Below are positions 24,306 to 32,685 of a DNA stretch of 38,149 bases, in pieces. A model generated the notes under the pieces. It searched no databases. It saw only the letters and a program-made list of their open reading frames with translations, and was not told the origin of the DNA. The stretch covers positions 1 to 38,149 of the forward strand of contig JAEUHX010000001.1 in assembly GCA_016792805.1 (NCBI GenBank). The letters run 5' to 3'. The translations under genes were made by a program, and so were the position numbers. Origin of the DNA: Planctomycetota bacterium (GTDB taxonomy: Bacteria > Planctomycetota > UBA1135 > JACQFD01). Numbering within the stretch: position 1 is the stretch's first letter; each line of letters starts with the position of its first letter.

Positions 24306-25700
24306 GTGAGATGGCCCCCGCTCGCGCGCCCTGCGGCGATTGTCGTCGGCGCGACGCTCGTTTCCCTCTTGCTCGCAGAAAGCGCGCTGCGCGTGCTCGG
24401 CGCCGTGGCACAGGCCAAGGCGCGCACGCGGCTCGAATCCTCGGCGCGCACCGCCGACGGGGTTCGCCGCCCGACCGTCGCCTTCATCGGCGATTCCAAC
24501 ATCTACGGTCTCTATATCGAGAACGACGCGGACACGCTGCCGAAGGTCGTCGAAAGGCTCTCGAGATCGAGGGATTCCATCGGAGTTTTTTGTACGAACT
24601 CGGGACTGCCGGCGTCGCCATCCTGGGCCGTCGTCGAGCAGTGCCGCGAAGCGCTCCGCCTGAACCCGGCAGCCGTCGTGATCCGCTGCGGTATCAATAA
24701 TACGTGGACGCTCCCGCCCGAGGGTGGGCTCGGCTGGCTCGAGCATTCGAAGCTCGTTCGATTCCTGCGCCTCAGCTATTACAACTATACGGGAAAGCGA
24801 GGAGCAGGACCCGCCTTCGCACCCGACGGCGGAACCGCGCCGGATGCAGCGATTCGCCTCGAGGGAGGGCGCTCAGTGTTCACTCTCAAGACACGCGACG
24901 GCGCGGCCGCTCCCTTCGAGAGCCGATCCTCACCCTCGCTTCGGTCGATCTCGGAGATCGTGCCCCGTTATCGTGAGGATTTATTACTCATGTCGAAGCT
25001 GTGCTCCGAAGCCGGTGCAAAGCCGATCTATTGCACCTACCTGGCATCGGACGGGAGCACATATGCCGCCCTCGGCGAGGTGATGCGACAGGTGGCGGCC
25101 GAGGTCGGCGCGCCCGTGGCAGACTGCGGCGCGGTTCTCACTCATGCGCTCACACGCCCGACGGCCGATGAGCCGCAGGCCGACGAGGAGACGCTTCGAA
25201 TTGCCCGACGCGCACTCCTCCTCACGCGCGACGACCATCCCACGGTGCTCGGATACGCCATGGAGGCTCCCCTCGTGCTCGAGGCGCTCGCCACCGCGCA
25301 GGTGCTCAAAAGCCCGAAGGCCGCCAGTCCGGTCGATCTCTGGGGTTTGGCGAAACTCAAGATTCCGGTGCTGCGGCTCGCCGGCGCCAGCGGCCGATTT
25401 GTGGAGATCGAGGGTCTCGAACCCGGCGATACGGCGACCCTCTGGCTCGGCCACGCTGGCACGACGAGCTTCAAGGGGCTTCCCCTGCCGCTCGACCCCG
25501 CACCCGTGCGAAGCGCCCTCGGACGCGATGCGCTTTTGTCGGCCCCGGTCGGCCCGCGCGGCCTGGCGCGAGTGGCGATCCCCGAGCTGCCGCCCCGGCT
25601 CTTTCCTCTCCTGGCCGTCGCTGTCGTAGAGCGGGGCGGCAAGTACGGCGCAGCGCGCCCCCTGCGCTCAATGCCCCTCACGATGTTGCGCCCACGGTGA
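24306..25700 (+). CDS. Membrane-anchored SGNH hydrolase, copy 1
   Basis: A 464-residue protein with one N-terminal hydrophobic segment (about 9-27), a signal anchor. FIGDSNIYG holds the catalytic S64 of block I, GINN supplies a block III-like Asn, and DDHPTVLGY ends with the catalytic H311. SGNH enzymes are esterases or O-acyl transferases, often acting on polysaccharides; the substrate is not evident. About 100 residues after the hydrolase domain look like a small beta domain. The start is GTG with GGAG seven bases upstream. The protein at 25815-27230 is a tandem paralogue with the same layout. It starts 45 bases after the methionine synthase-like gene. Confidence 0.8.
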   Translation: MRWPPLARPAAIVVGATLVSLLLAESALRVLGAVAQAKARTRLESSARTADGVRRPTVAFIGDSNIYGLYIENDADTLPKVVERLSRSRDSIGVFCTNSGLPASPSWAVVEQCREALRLNPAAVVIRCGINNTWTLPPEGGLGWLEHSKLVRFLRLSYYNYTGKRGAGPAFAPDGGTAPDAAIRLEGGRSVFTLKTRDGAAAPFESRSSPSLRSISEIVPRYREDLLLMSKLCSEAGAKPIYCTYLASDGSTYAALGEVMRQVAAEVGAPVADCGAVLTHALTRPTADEPQADEETLRIARRALLLTRDDHPTVLGYAMEAPLVLEALATAQVLKSPKAASPVDLWGLAKLKIPVLRLAGASGRFVEIEGLEPGDTATLWLGHAGTTSFKGLPLPLDPAPVRSALGRDALLSAPVGPRGLARVAIPELPPRLFPLLAVAVVERGGKYGAARPLRSMPLTMLRPR

Positions 25701-25714
25701 GCCGGCGAAGCGTC

Positions 25715-25745
25715 GAGGACGGGCCCCGAGCGGTTCGCCGTCCTC
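25715..25745 (+). terminator. Hairpin between the two SGNH genes
   Basis: GAGGACGG (25715-25722) pairs perfectly with CCGTCCTC (25738-25745) around a 15-base loop, 15 bases after the stop codon. GCGTC before and GACGC after can extend it past a small bulge. There is no T-run directly after it, so it may be a weak terminator or only an mRNA-processing or stability hairpin. Confidence 0.45.
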
Positions 25746-25814
25746 AACGGACGCCACACCGTATGCTTCTTACTCTCCGAAGAACGCCCCCAAAGAACCT
25801 CGCTCCCACGCCCC

Positions 25815-27230
25815 ATGACTCCCGCATCGCGATGGCTCCAGCGCGTCGCAGCGATCGCCTTGGGATTGACCGTAGGCATCGCCCTCGACGAGCTGATCCT
25901 CCAATCATTGGCCTTCTTCCAGGCTCGGGAGGTGAAGGCGCACACGCGAGAGACGGCCTCCGGCGAGGATCGGCCGTTGGTGCTTTTCGTCGGCGACTCC
26001 AATATCTATGGCGTCTATGTGAGGCGGGAGGAGACGCTGCCGATGCTGGTCGAGGATCTTTCGCGCCGCCAGGGAGAGCGCGGTGTCCGCGTCCGCAATC
26101 TTGCAATTCCGGGATCGGCGTCGTGGCACGTTCTTCGGCAGATCGACCGCGGGCTGGCGGAGAAGCCCGCCGCCATCGTGATGACCTGCGGGATCAATAA
26201 CTTCTCACAATCTCCCCCAGGACAGGGCTTGGGCATTCTCGAGGAGCTTCGCGTCATGAAGCTCGCGCGGCGCACTTATTATAATTTTCTATTGGAAGCT
26301 TCCGCTCCATCGCACACGCCTTTCTCGCTGGGGTCGGGCGAGGTGGCCGCGAAAGGATTGAATCTCCATACGAGCGAGGGCACTGCCGTCCTGATGCAGG
26401 GGCGCGACGGCACGTCGGAGGCGTTGATCTTTCACAAATCGAGCGGCCCTTCCACGGAGCAGGAGTCGTTGCGCCGGTACCGCGCCGACGTGAAGGAGAT
26501 GATTCGCCGCTCTCGAGAGGCGGGCACACGGCTCGTCTTTTCCACTTATTTCGCAGGGGAGCTTCCGGGTTTCCAAGCTCCGACTCAGGTGCTCCGCGAG
26601 GAGTCGAGAGAATGCGGCATCCCCATCGCCGACAATGCCAGCGCCTTCCTGCAGGCGATGCGGCTCGGCTCGGCGAGTGGACGGCTCGAGGAGACGCCCG
26701 AATGGCACGCCCGCTTCGCACAACTCATGACGGCGGATCGCCACCCGACGGCGCTCGGCTACCAGGTGGAGGCGCGCGTGCTCGCGAGGACGCTCTCCGA
26801 GATCGGTCTCGTCTCTCCGAAGGTGCTGGAGGATCCGATGGCACCGGTGGCATCGATGAAGGCGATCGTCCCGGAAGTGCGGCAAGTTTCCACAGATCCC
26901 ATTCGCATTGAGGTGCATGCGCAGCCGCTCGATCGCGTCACGGTGCTCATCGGCCCATCCGGCGGCTCCGATTATTTGAATCTCCCGCTCGCCATCGACC
27001 GATGGCCCGCCACACGGCTTCTTGAGAGAGAGCTCGGTGGACTCCTCGCCACTCTTACAGATGATTCTGGAAAAGGGGAGATCACAATTCCGAAGGCGCT
27101 GACCGACGGGATTCCCAATCGCCCCCTGTATGCTCAGGTGGTCGCTCAGCGCGGCCAGGCGGCATTCGCAGCGCAGGTGAGCATCTCGGAGAGAGTCGAG
27201 CTCACGCTTCCAGCGGCCGAGAAAAAGTAA
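25815..27230 (+). CDS. Membrane-anchored SGNH hydrolase, copy 2
   Basis: A 471-residue tandem paralogue of the preceding gene product. It shows the same order: an N-terminal hydrophobic anchor (about 11-28), FVGDSNIYG with catalytic S62, CGINNF, and DRHPTALGY with D308 and H310. A C-terminal beta-type region of about 120 residues follows. The two proteins agree best around the catalytic blocks and diverge in the middle, so the duplication is probably old and the substrates may differ. It is 114 bases after copy 1, with a hairpin between, and is followed by a strong terminator-like hairpin. No acetyl-donor membrane protein (MBOAT type) is adjacent, so a hydrolase role seems as likely as transferase. 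Confidence 0.8.
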   Translation: MTPASRWLQRVAAIALGLTVGIALDELILQSLAFFQAREVKAHTRETASGEDRPLVLFVGDSNIYGVYVRREETLPMLVEDLSRRQGERGVRVRNLAIPGSASWHVLRQIDRGLAEKPAAIVMTCGINNFSQSPPGQGLGILEELRVMKLARRTYYNFLLEASAPSHTPFSLGSGEVAAKGLNLHTSEGTAVLMQGRDGTSEALIFHKSSGPSTEQESLRRYRADVKEMIRRSREAGTRLVFSTYFAGELPGFQAPTQVLREESRECGIPIADNASAFLQAMRLGSASGRLEETPEWHARFAQLMTADRHPTALGYQVEARVLARTLSEIGLVSPKVLEDPMAPVASMKAIVPEVRQVSTDPIRIEVHAQPLDRVTVLIGPSGGSDYLNLPLAIDRWPATRLLERELGGLLATLTDDSGKGEITIPKALTDGIPNRPLYAQVVAQRGQAAFAAQVSISERVELTLPAAEKK

Positions 27231-27240
27231 CCATGGGAAG

Positions 27241-27267
27241 GATCGGGCGCCGCGAGGGCGCCCGATC
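27241..27267 (+). terminator. Strong hairpin after the SGNH genes
   Basis: GATCGGGCGCC and GGCGCCCGATC form a perfect 11-bp stem around the loop GCGAG, starting 11 bases after the stop codon. Position and stability suit a transcription terminator of the long plus-strand run, although no T-run follows. Confidence 0.7.
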
Positions 27268-27540
27268 GATCTCGTCATCGCAAACTCTGCGCCGCGCCCG
27301 GCGAGCCAGGCGCGACAGAGCTACCAAACGCAGCCCGCAAAGGGACCGAACACTTGTGGCTGCCCAAGGAGGAGTCCGCCGACGGGACAGACCTTGTCGA
27401 GGTGATTACCTCCGCGCTCGGCAGATCGAACTCGAAGACTCATCGCCCAGCGCGACGCAGGCGCCGCAGAGCTGTCCGCCGCTGAGGTACTCCGATCTGC
27501 GGCCGCTTGGAGCCCTTCTGCCGCCGGGCTAGGAGCCGCG

Positions 27541-27558
27541 GCGAGGACGAGTCCTCGC
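27541..27558. other. GC-rich palindrome
   Basis: GCGAGGAC, two bases, then GTCCTCGC: an almost perfect palindrome that can fold with a four-base loop. It could be a binding site or an RNA hairpin; no function is evident. Confidence 0.45.
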
Positions 27559-27764
27559 GAGGGCCGGCCCCGCCCCGCTCAGATCCAACCGGAGCTTCTG
27601 TATCAACGTGAGAGCCGATTCCGGATGCTGTGGGCTCACTTGGCAGTCCGATATTTGTTATCTCGGGCGCAGACTCCCCGCTCGCGACTGCACGACGGCA
27701 GCGATGCCGCAGTCGCCCCACAATCGGACCGCTGCGGAGAACGTCCGGGCTTGAGCACGGTCGA

Positions 27765-27904
27765 ACTCGCCCCGTTGGCGGGCGCTTTCCGAGCTGGGCA
27801 GTGACGCCCCGTTCCCGTCGTCGAATGCCCCTTGGCGCCGACAGCCGTCCGAGCTCTTCCCGCGAGCTTCGCGATCGCTGCCTGCTCGGCGGGGTGCAGA
27901 CGCA
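27765..27904 (-). repeat. Dispersed intergenic repeat, copy C (inverted)
   Basis: Read on the minus strand, this matches copy B (2411-2570): GCCGAGC (27890 down), TCGCGGGA, an ACGGCTG...CAAGGGG stretch against ACCGCTG...CAAGGAG, and GCCCAGCTCGG (27799-27789), in the same order with a few short gaps. It is more diverged than copies A and B are from each other. Confidence 0.5.
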
Positions 27905-27905
27905 C

Positions 27906-27927
27906 GCCGCCTGACGTCTCAGGCGGC
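27906..27927. other. Perfect 9-bp stem with a tetraloop
   Basis: GCCGCCTGA and TCAGGCGGC pair perfectly around CGTC. It lies one base outside repeat copy C. On the plus strand it is followed by CCTCACGGAGTTTCAC, a poor T-run. It might end a short transcript or be the boundary of the repeat element. Confidence 0.5.
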
Positions 27928-28271
27928 CCTCACGGAGTTTCACAAATACGTGGGGAGGACCCTTGCGGCTGGAACGACGAGGCGCCGCCGTCGCCCCGTT
28001 CGAATCGAGACCTCGATCGTCGGAGCGACCGGCATGCGGGTTTCGATCGAGGAATTGCCGCCCGATGGGCCGCGGCAGCGGCCGAGGAGGACGTTTCCCC
28101 TTCTTCAGGACGGAGACCTCGAGGACCGGATGGTCTCGGCGGCTGCTTCTCGCTCAAGGACCCCCAAGCCGGCGAGCCAGGCCTTCGCGCATGCCATCCT
28201 CGGAAACGAGCACCCGACAAAACGCAGGCTTGTGCCGCACCCCAAGCAGCGGCCACGATGCGACCGCTCCG

Positions 28272-29987
28272 ATGATTCGCCCCGCCGGTCGGTTCGCGCT
28301 CGTTCTCCATTCGCACCTGCCCTACGTGCTCCGGCACGGGCGATGGCCCCACGGCACCGACTGGCTCTGCGAAGCTGTCGCTGAAAGCTATCTGCCGCTG
28401 TTGCGAGCGTTCGAGCGGCTCGAGAGCGACGGCGTTCCGGCGCGTCTCACGATCTCCTTCACTCCGGTGTTGGCCGAGCAGTTGGCCGACGACGGCTTCC
28501 GAGACGAGTTCCGGGCTTGGATCACCGGGCGTCGAGCACAGCTCGAGCGCGATACGAAAGACGCCGGCCAAAGCGATCCACGCGCCGCCGATCTGGTGCA
28601 CACCTGGAAGGGATGGCTCGACGAGACCGAGCGGCACTTCAACTCGCTCGACGGCCAATTGTTGCGTGCGTTCCGCGGGCTCGAGGAGCGCGGCCGCGTC
28701 GAAATTACCACATCTGCCGCGACGCACGGATATTTGCCTTTGCTCTCGCTCGACGCCTCGGTCGAGCTGCAGCTTCGCACGGCGAAGGCGGCGCACCGCC
28801 GGCACTTCGGGCGCGAGCCCCGCGGCATTTGGCTTCCCGAGTGCGCCTACCGGCCTCGATATGAGTGGACTCCGCCGATCGGCCGCGACGCCGGGCGCAT
28901 CCGCTCGCTTCGTCTCGGGCTCGAGGAGATGGTGGCGCGCCACGGGATCCGATGGTTCACGGTGGATTCGCACGTGGCGCTCGCGGGCGATCCGCTCTCG
29001 ATTTATCGCAACTTCTATCCGTCGCTGGCGGCGCTGCGCGGCTACGAGGAGCGATTCCCACAGCAGCCCCGCATGCGCTCGAGCGGGCGAAGCTATCGCG
29101 TGCGCAGCAAGGGCGCCGAGCGGCAGGCGGTGGCGCTCGTGCGCGACGCGCGTAGTTCGCTCCAAGTGTGGAGCCGCGACGAGGGCTACCCCGGGCATCC
29201 CGATTATTTGGATTTCCACCGGCGGAATGTGGCGAACGGCCTGCGATACTTCCGTGTCACGGGCCCTGGGGTCGCTGAGAAAGACAAGCAATTGTATGAT
29301 GTCGGAGCGGCCGAGAGGCGCACCGAGGAGCACGCGCGGCATTTTGTGTGGCTTCTCGGCGACACGCTGGAGCGCATGCGAAGCTCCGGAATCTCCGACC
29401 CGCTCATCGTCTCGCCGTTCGACACCGAGCTCTTCGGCCATTGGTGGTTCGAAGGGCCGCTCTTCCTGGAGCACGTCTTCCGGCACCTGGCCGACTCCGG
29501 AATTACGGCGGCGACGGGAAGCGATGAAGCCGACGCCGAAAGCTCGCGCGACGAGGTGTCGCTCCTCGAGGGTTCGTGGGGCGAAGGAGGCGACCACCGC
29601 GCCTGGCTGAATAAACACACAGAGTGGACTTGGGACCGCGTCTACGACGCCGAGGGCGACGTGGCAGCGACGCTTGCACAAATCGCAATGCGCGGCGCGG
29701 CCGCGCCCGCATCCGTCGACCGCGCGCTGCGGCAGGCGCTGCGTGAATTGATGCTTTTGCAGTCGAGCGACTGGCAGTTTCTCATCACGACCGGCGCCGC
29801 GCGCGACTATGCGGAGCGCCGCTTCGCGACCCACTACGTGGAGCTGAAGCGGCTGCTCGATCTCGCGCGCCGCACACTTGCCGGCGCACCGCCCGACGAG
29901 GAAGACGATCTCTATCTTTCCGTCATGGAGAAGCGCGACCGCTGCTTCCCCGACGTTGACGCGTCCTGGTTCGCCGCTCCCCGATGA
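28272..29987 (+). CDS. GH57 glycogen branching enzyme
   Basis: A 571-residue enzyme of the GH57 1,4-alpha-glucan branching type, which makes alpha-1,6 branches in glycogen. ALVLHSHLPYV (H13, H15) is the first conserved region. GIWLPECAYRP holds the nucleophile E190, and SPFDTELFGHWWFEG holds the acid/base D384. EGSWGEGGDHRAWLN and the helical end QSSDWQFLITTG are typical of this subgroup. ATG at 28272 gives the normal family start; no clear ribosome binding site is seen. Its stop overlaps the glgC start (ATGA), so the two are translationally coupled, which supports the glycogen role. No GH13 branching enzyme is in the window. Confidence 0.92.
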   Translation: MIRPAGRFALVLHSHLPYVLRHGRWPHGTDWLCEAVAESYLPLLRAFERLESDGVPARLTISFTPVLAEQLADDGFRDEFRAWITGRRAQLERDTKDAGQSDPRAADLVHTWKGWLDETERHFNSLDGQLLRAFRGLEERGRVEITTSAATHGYLPLLSLDASVELQLRTAKAAHRRHFGREPRGIWLPECAYRPRYEWTPPIGRDAGRIRSLRLGLEEMVARHGIRWFTVDSHVALAGDPLSIYRNFYPSLAALRGYEERFPQQPRMRSSGRSYRVRSKGAERQAVALVRDARSSLQVWSRDEGYPGHPDYLDFHRRNVANGLRYFRVTGPGVAEKDKQLYDVGAAERRTEEHARHFVWLLGDTLERMRSSGISDPLIVSPFDTELFGHWWFEGPLFLEHVFRHLADSGITAATGSDEADAESSRDEVSLLEGSWGEGGDHRAWLNKHTEWTWDRVYDAEGDVAATLAQIAMRGAAAPASVDRALRQALRELMLLQSSDWQFLITTGAARDYAERRFATHYVELKRLLDLARRTLAGAPPDEEDDLYLSVMEKRDRCFPDVDASWFAAPR

Positions 29988-31258
29988 GCGCTGAGTTCCC
30001 AGCCGTCTCCACGAAACCTACTCCTCGATCCTCCACTTCCATGCCGCGAGTTCTTGGGTTCATCATGGCCGGCGGAAAGGGCGAGCGCCTTTTTCCCCTG
30101 ACGCGAGAGCGAAGCAAGCCCGCGGTCCCCTTCGGCGGAAAGTACCGCATTATTGACTTCGTACTTTCGAATTTCGTGAACAGCGGAATTCGCTCCACGT
30201 ATGTGCTCGTTCAGTACAAGTCGCAGTCGCTGATTGAACACTTGCGCGTCGCGTGGCCCAGCACCGGCCTCACGCAGGAGCACTTCATCACGCTCGTTCC
30301 GCCGCAGCAGCGGTTCGTCGGCGAGGCGCTCTATCGCGGAACTGCCGACGCGATCTCACAGAATCTCAATCTCGTGCGCGACTTCGATCCGGATCTGATC
30401 GCCGTTTTCGGAGCCGATCACATTTACCGCATGGACGTGCGCCGCATGGTCGACCTTCACCTCGCGAAGGACGCCGAGGCGACGATTGCATGCATTCCGG
30501 TCCCGATTGCCGAAGCGCGCGGATTCGGCGTGGCAGGAACAGACGCCGACGGGCGAATCCGCCAGTGGGTCGAGAAGAGCCCCGAGCCGCCCTCGATCCC
30601 GGGCGACCCGACCCGCGCCTATGCATCGATGGGGAATTATGTCTTCTCGAGGAAGGCGCTTGAGGAAGTTCTGTATGAAGACTGCCGTCGCAGCACCGAC
30701 CATGACTTCGGGAGGACCATCGTGCCCGAGATGCTCGAGCGCGGCCGGGTGTTCGCCTTTGATTTCATGGGCGCTCCCGTCGAGGGCACGGCGCCCTACG
30801 AAGAGCCGGGCTATTGGCGCGACGTCGGCACGCTCGAAGCCTATTGGAATGCACACATGGACTGCCTCGGATCGGAGCCGAAGTTTGAACTGTACAATCG
30901 TCGCTGGCCGATCCGCACGGGCGCCTCGGAGCTGCCGCCGGCGCACGTTGACCACTCGGAGATCGAGGATGCTCTGATCGGAGAGGGGTGCGTCATCCAC
31001 GGCTCGCGCATCCGGCGATGTGTGCTCGGCCGCGGTGTCCACATCGAGCCGGGCTGCGATCTCGAGGATTCGATCGTGATGGACTACACGGTCGTGCACG
31101 CTGGCGCGCGCCTGAAGAGGGCGATTGTGGATCGCCACAATATCCTCCCAGCAGGAGCGCAGGTAGGCATCGATACGGCCGCCGATCGACGCCGCGGATA
31201 TGTGGTGGATCGGAGCGGGCTTGTAGTCATACCGCGCGGCGTGACGCGACTTGAGTAG
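29984..31258 (+). CDS. glgC: Glucose-1-phosphate adenylyltransferase
   Basis: A 424-residue enzyme that makes ADP-glucose from ATP and glucose-1-phosphate, the committed step of bacterial glycogen synthesis. IMAGGKGERLFPLT and KPAVPFGGKYRIIDF are the nucleotide-binding and allosteric signature. FGADHIYRMD carries the catalytic Asp, GVAGTDADGRI and EKSPEPP surround the sugar site, and the C-terminal third (SEIEDALIGEGC onward) is the left-handed beta-helix. The first 19 residues are outside the conserved part, so ATG at 30041 is an alternative start. ATG at 29984 overlaps the branching enzyme stop codon. glgA, its consumer, lies about 14 kb away. Confidence 0.97.
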   Translation: MSAEFPAVSTKPTPRSSTSMPRVLGFIMAGGKGERLFPLTRERSKPAVPFGGKYRIIDFVLSNFVNSGIRSTYVLVQYKSQSLIEHLRVAWPSTGLTQEHFITLVPPQQRFVGEALYRGTADAISQNLNLVRDFDPDLIAVFGADHIYRMDVRRMVDLHLAKDAEATIACIPVPIAEARGFGVAGTDADGRIRQWVEKSPEPPSIPGDPTRAYASMGNYVFSRKALEEVLYEDCRRSTDHDFGRTIVPEMLERGRVFAFDFMGAPVEGTAPYEEPGYWRDVGTLEAYWNAHMDCLGSEPKFELYNRRWPIRTGASELPPAHVDHSEIEDALIGEGCVIHGSRIRRCVLGRGVHIEPGCDLEDSIVMDYTVVHAGARLKRAIVDRHNILPAGAQVGIDTAADRRRGYVVDRSGLVVIPRGVTRLE

Positions 31259-31278
31259 AGGCGGCCGAGGGAACGCAG

Positions 31279-31284
31279 AAGGAG
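31279..31284 (+). promoter_or_regulatory. Ribosome binding site of the metallopeptidase gene
   Basis: AAGGAG nine bases before ATG at 31294. It is one of the clearest ribosome binding sites in the window and fixes the start at the signal peptide. Confidence 0.75.
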
Positions 31285-31293
31285 AGAGCAACG

Positions 31294-32670
31294 ATGAGCA
31301 CCTGGTTCGCTCTAGTGTTGGGTCCTCTTTTGTTGCAAGCGCCTGGGAAGAACGCGGCTCCCCCGAAGGCGGCCGAGCCTGCAGCAGAGCGGCTCGTGGA
31401 GTCGCCACGGACGTTCTTGAAAATCACTCTTCCGCCGCTCGAGGAGATCAAGGCCCTCGATGCCAAGGATGACGCAGACGCGGTCTGGTCTGGCAGGCTC
31501 CACGGCACGGAGGTAGCCATCGTCGTATGGCGCCTCTCGCGCGCGAAGCTCGGCATCGAGTCGCCGGAAGACGCGCTCGAGATCCATGTCGAGTGGATTC
31601 GCGAGAACGCACCCGCCTTTGAGTTCGGCGAGTTGGAGTCTCTTTCTGGAAGCTACGGAATTGTGCCTACCGGCGCATGGACCCACACGCTCGCCGGATC
31701 ACCCCAAACCGGCACGGCGCCGCAGTCGCCGCCGCGATACTTGCTGGCAGGGCTGCTGGAATCGTCCGGATATGTGATCGACGTGCTCTTCGGCGGCCCC
31801 GCCTCCGCGAACGCCGAGGCTGCCGTCGTGGAGATGTTCAAGAAAGGGATCCGTTATACGGGCCCGGTGCCGAGCCCGAAGTGGACCGACGAAGAGGCAA
31901 AGAAACGCTGGGAGCGCGACGCCCCCGACGACCTCCGCAGCGAGCTCAAGACTCCGTTCCGCACGGCGCACTATCTCGTGCTGACCAACTCTTCTGGCGG
32001 TGATGCCTTCGCCCGAAAGATGGAGGAGTGCTACGCGGCCATCCGGAAGACCTATCCGTTTCCGGAACTCGCCGGCCAGAAGCTCATGCCGGTCTTTCTC
32101 TTCCGAACGGCGGAGCAGTACTACGCGTTCTACGCAAAGGTTGCACAGATCCCCGTCGAGCAAGCGCGAAAGTCGAAGGGGCACGCCTGGCGCGATTATT
32201 ACGCCACCTATTACGAGGCGCCGAACGACCCGGTGCACATCCACGAGGCAACGCACCAGATCTTCGCCAACCGGCTTCGGCTTGGCGGCGGCGGCTCGTG
32301 GTTTCAGGAGGGCGTCGCAGAATACATGAGCTCAAAAAGACCCGAGCTCGCCGGAGCCGCTCGCGCCGTCAAGAAAGGACGCCACACTCCACTCGGAGAA
32401 TTTATAAAGATCCCGAGTCTTCTCTACTCCGCCAAGGAGGATCGAAAGGGCGGAGATGAGGCGACGGATCACTATTCGGAGGCGGCTCTGTTGATCGAGT
32501 TCCTCCGGGAGAGCCCGTTCGGAAAAGCGAAATTTGACCGCTTCCTGAAAACTCTCGGCCGCGTCCGGAGAAACGATGCCGATGCGATTGATGCCGGATT
32601 CCGAAAAGTGTACGGAGTCGGCACGAAGGAGGTCGAGGAGCAGTGGCGAAAGTATTGTGAGAACCGCTGA
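31294..32670 (+). CDS. Exported MA-clan metallopeptidase-like protein (DUF1570-like)
   Basis: A 458-residue protein with a short N-terminal hydrophobic segment (about 3-16) that serves as a signal peptide. A zinc site HEATH (H317, E318, H321) is followed 18 residues after its last histidine by FQEGVAEYM with E339 as the likely third ligand, a gluzincin arrangement. The C-terminal helices (AALLIEFLRESPFGKAKFDRFL) match the family, which is common in planctomycetes and has no firm substrate. The first 190 residues form an unrecognised domain. AAGGAG nine bases upstream supports the start. It follows glgC by 35 bases and converges on the kinase gene with a 15-base gap. Confidence 0.82.
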   Translation: MSTWFALVLGPLLLQAPGKNAAPPKAAEPAAERLVESPRTFLKITLPPLEEIKALDAKDDADAVWSGRLHGTEVAIVVWRLSRAKLGIESPEDALEIHVEWIRENAPAFEFGELESLSGSYGIVPTGAWTHTLAGSPQTGTAPQSPPRYLLAGLLESSGYVIDVLFGGPASANAEAAVVEMFKKGIRYTGPVPSPKWTDEEAKKRWERDAPDDLRSELKTPFRTAHYLVLTNSSGGDAFARKMEECYAAIRKTYPFPELAGQKLMPVFLFRTAEQYYAFYAKVAQIPVEQARKSKGHAWRDYYATYYEAPNDPVHIHEATHQIFANRLRLGGGGSWFQEGVAEYMSSKRPELAGAARAVKKGRHTPLGEFIKIPSLLYSAKEDRKGGDEATDHYSEAALLIEFLRESPFGKAKFDRFLKTLGRVRRNDADAIDAGFRKVYGVGTKEVEEQWRKYCENR

Positions 32671-32685
32671 GCGCCTCCCCGCGCG

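Larger units (their letters stand above)
27231..28271. other. About 1 kb without a recognised gene
   Basis: No frame in this stretch gives a convincing protein. One minus-strand frame within copy C of the dispersed repeat (around 27800-27905) reads HPAEQAAIAKLAGRARTAVG, which is protein-like and might be a remnant, but it lacks a start signal and a known family. Three strong hairpins occur (27241-27267, 27541-27558, 27906-27927). The right end must hold the promoter of the GH57-glgC unit. A TTG-initiated upstream extension of the GH57 frame (from 27963) was not accepted because the added residues are arginine-rich and precede the normal family start. Confidence 0.6.

Noticed and set aside
27963..28271. 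N-terminal extension of the GH57 branching enzyme from a TTG
   Set aside because: The added 103 residues are Arg/Ser-rich and unlike the family, which normally begins right before the HSHLPY motif.
27930..29834. Long minus-strand open frame opposite the GH57 branching enzyme gene
   Set aside because: It mirrors a gene with clear catalytic motifs, is rich in Arg and Ala and shows no domain; long antisense frames are expected at this GC content.
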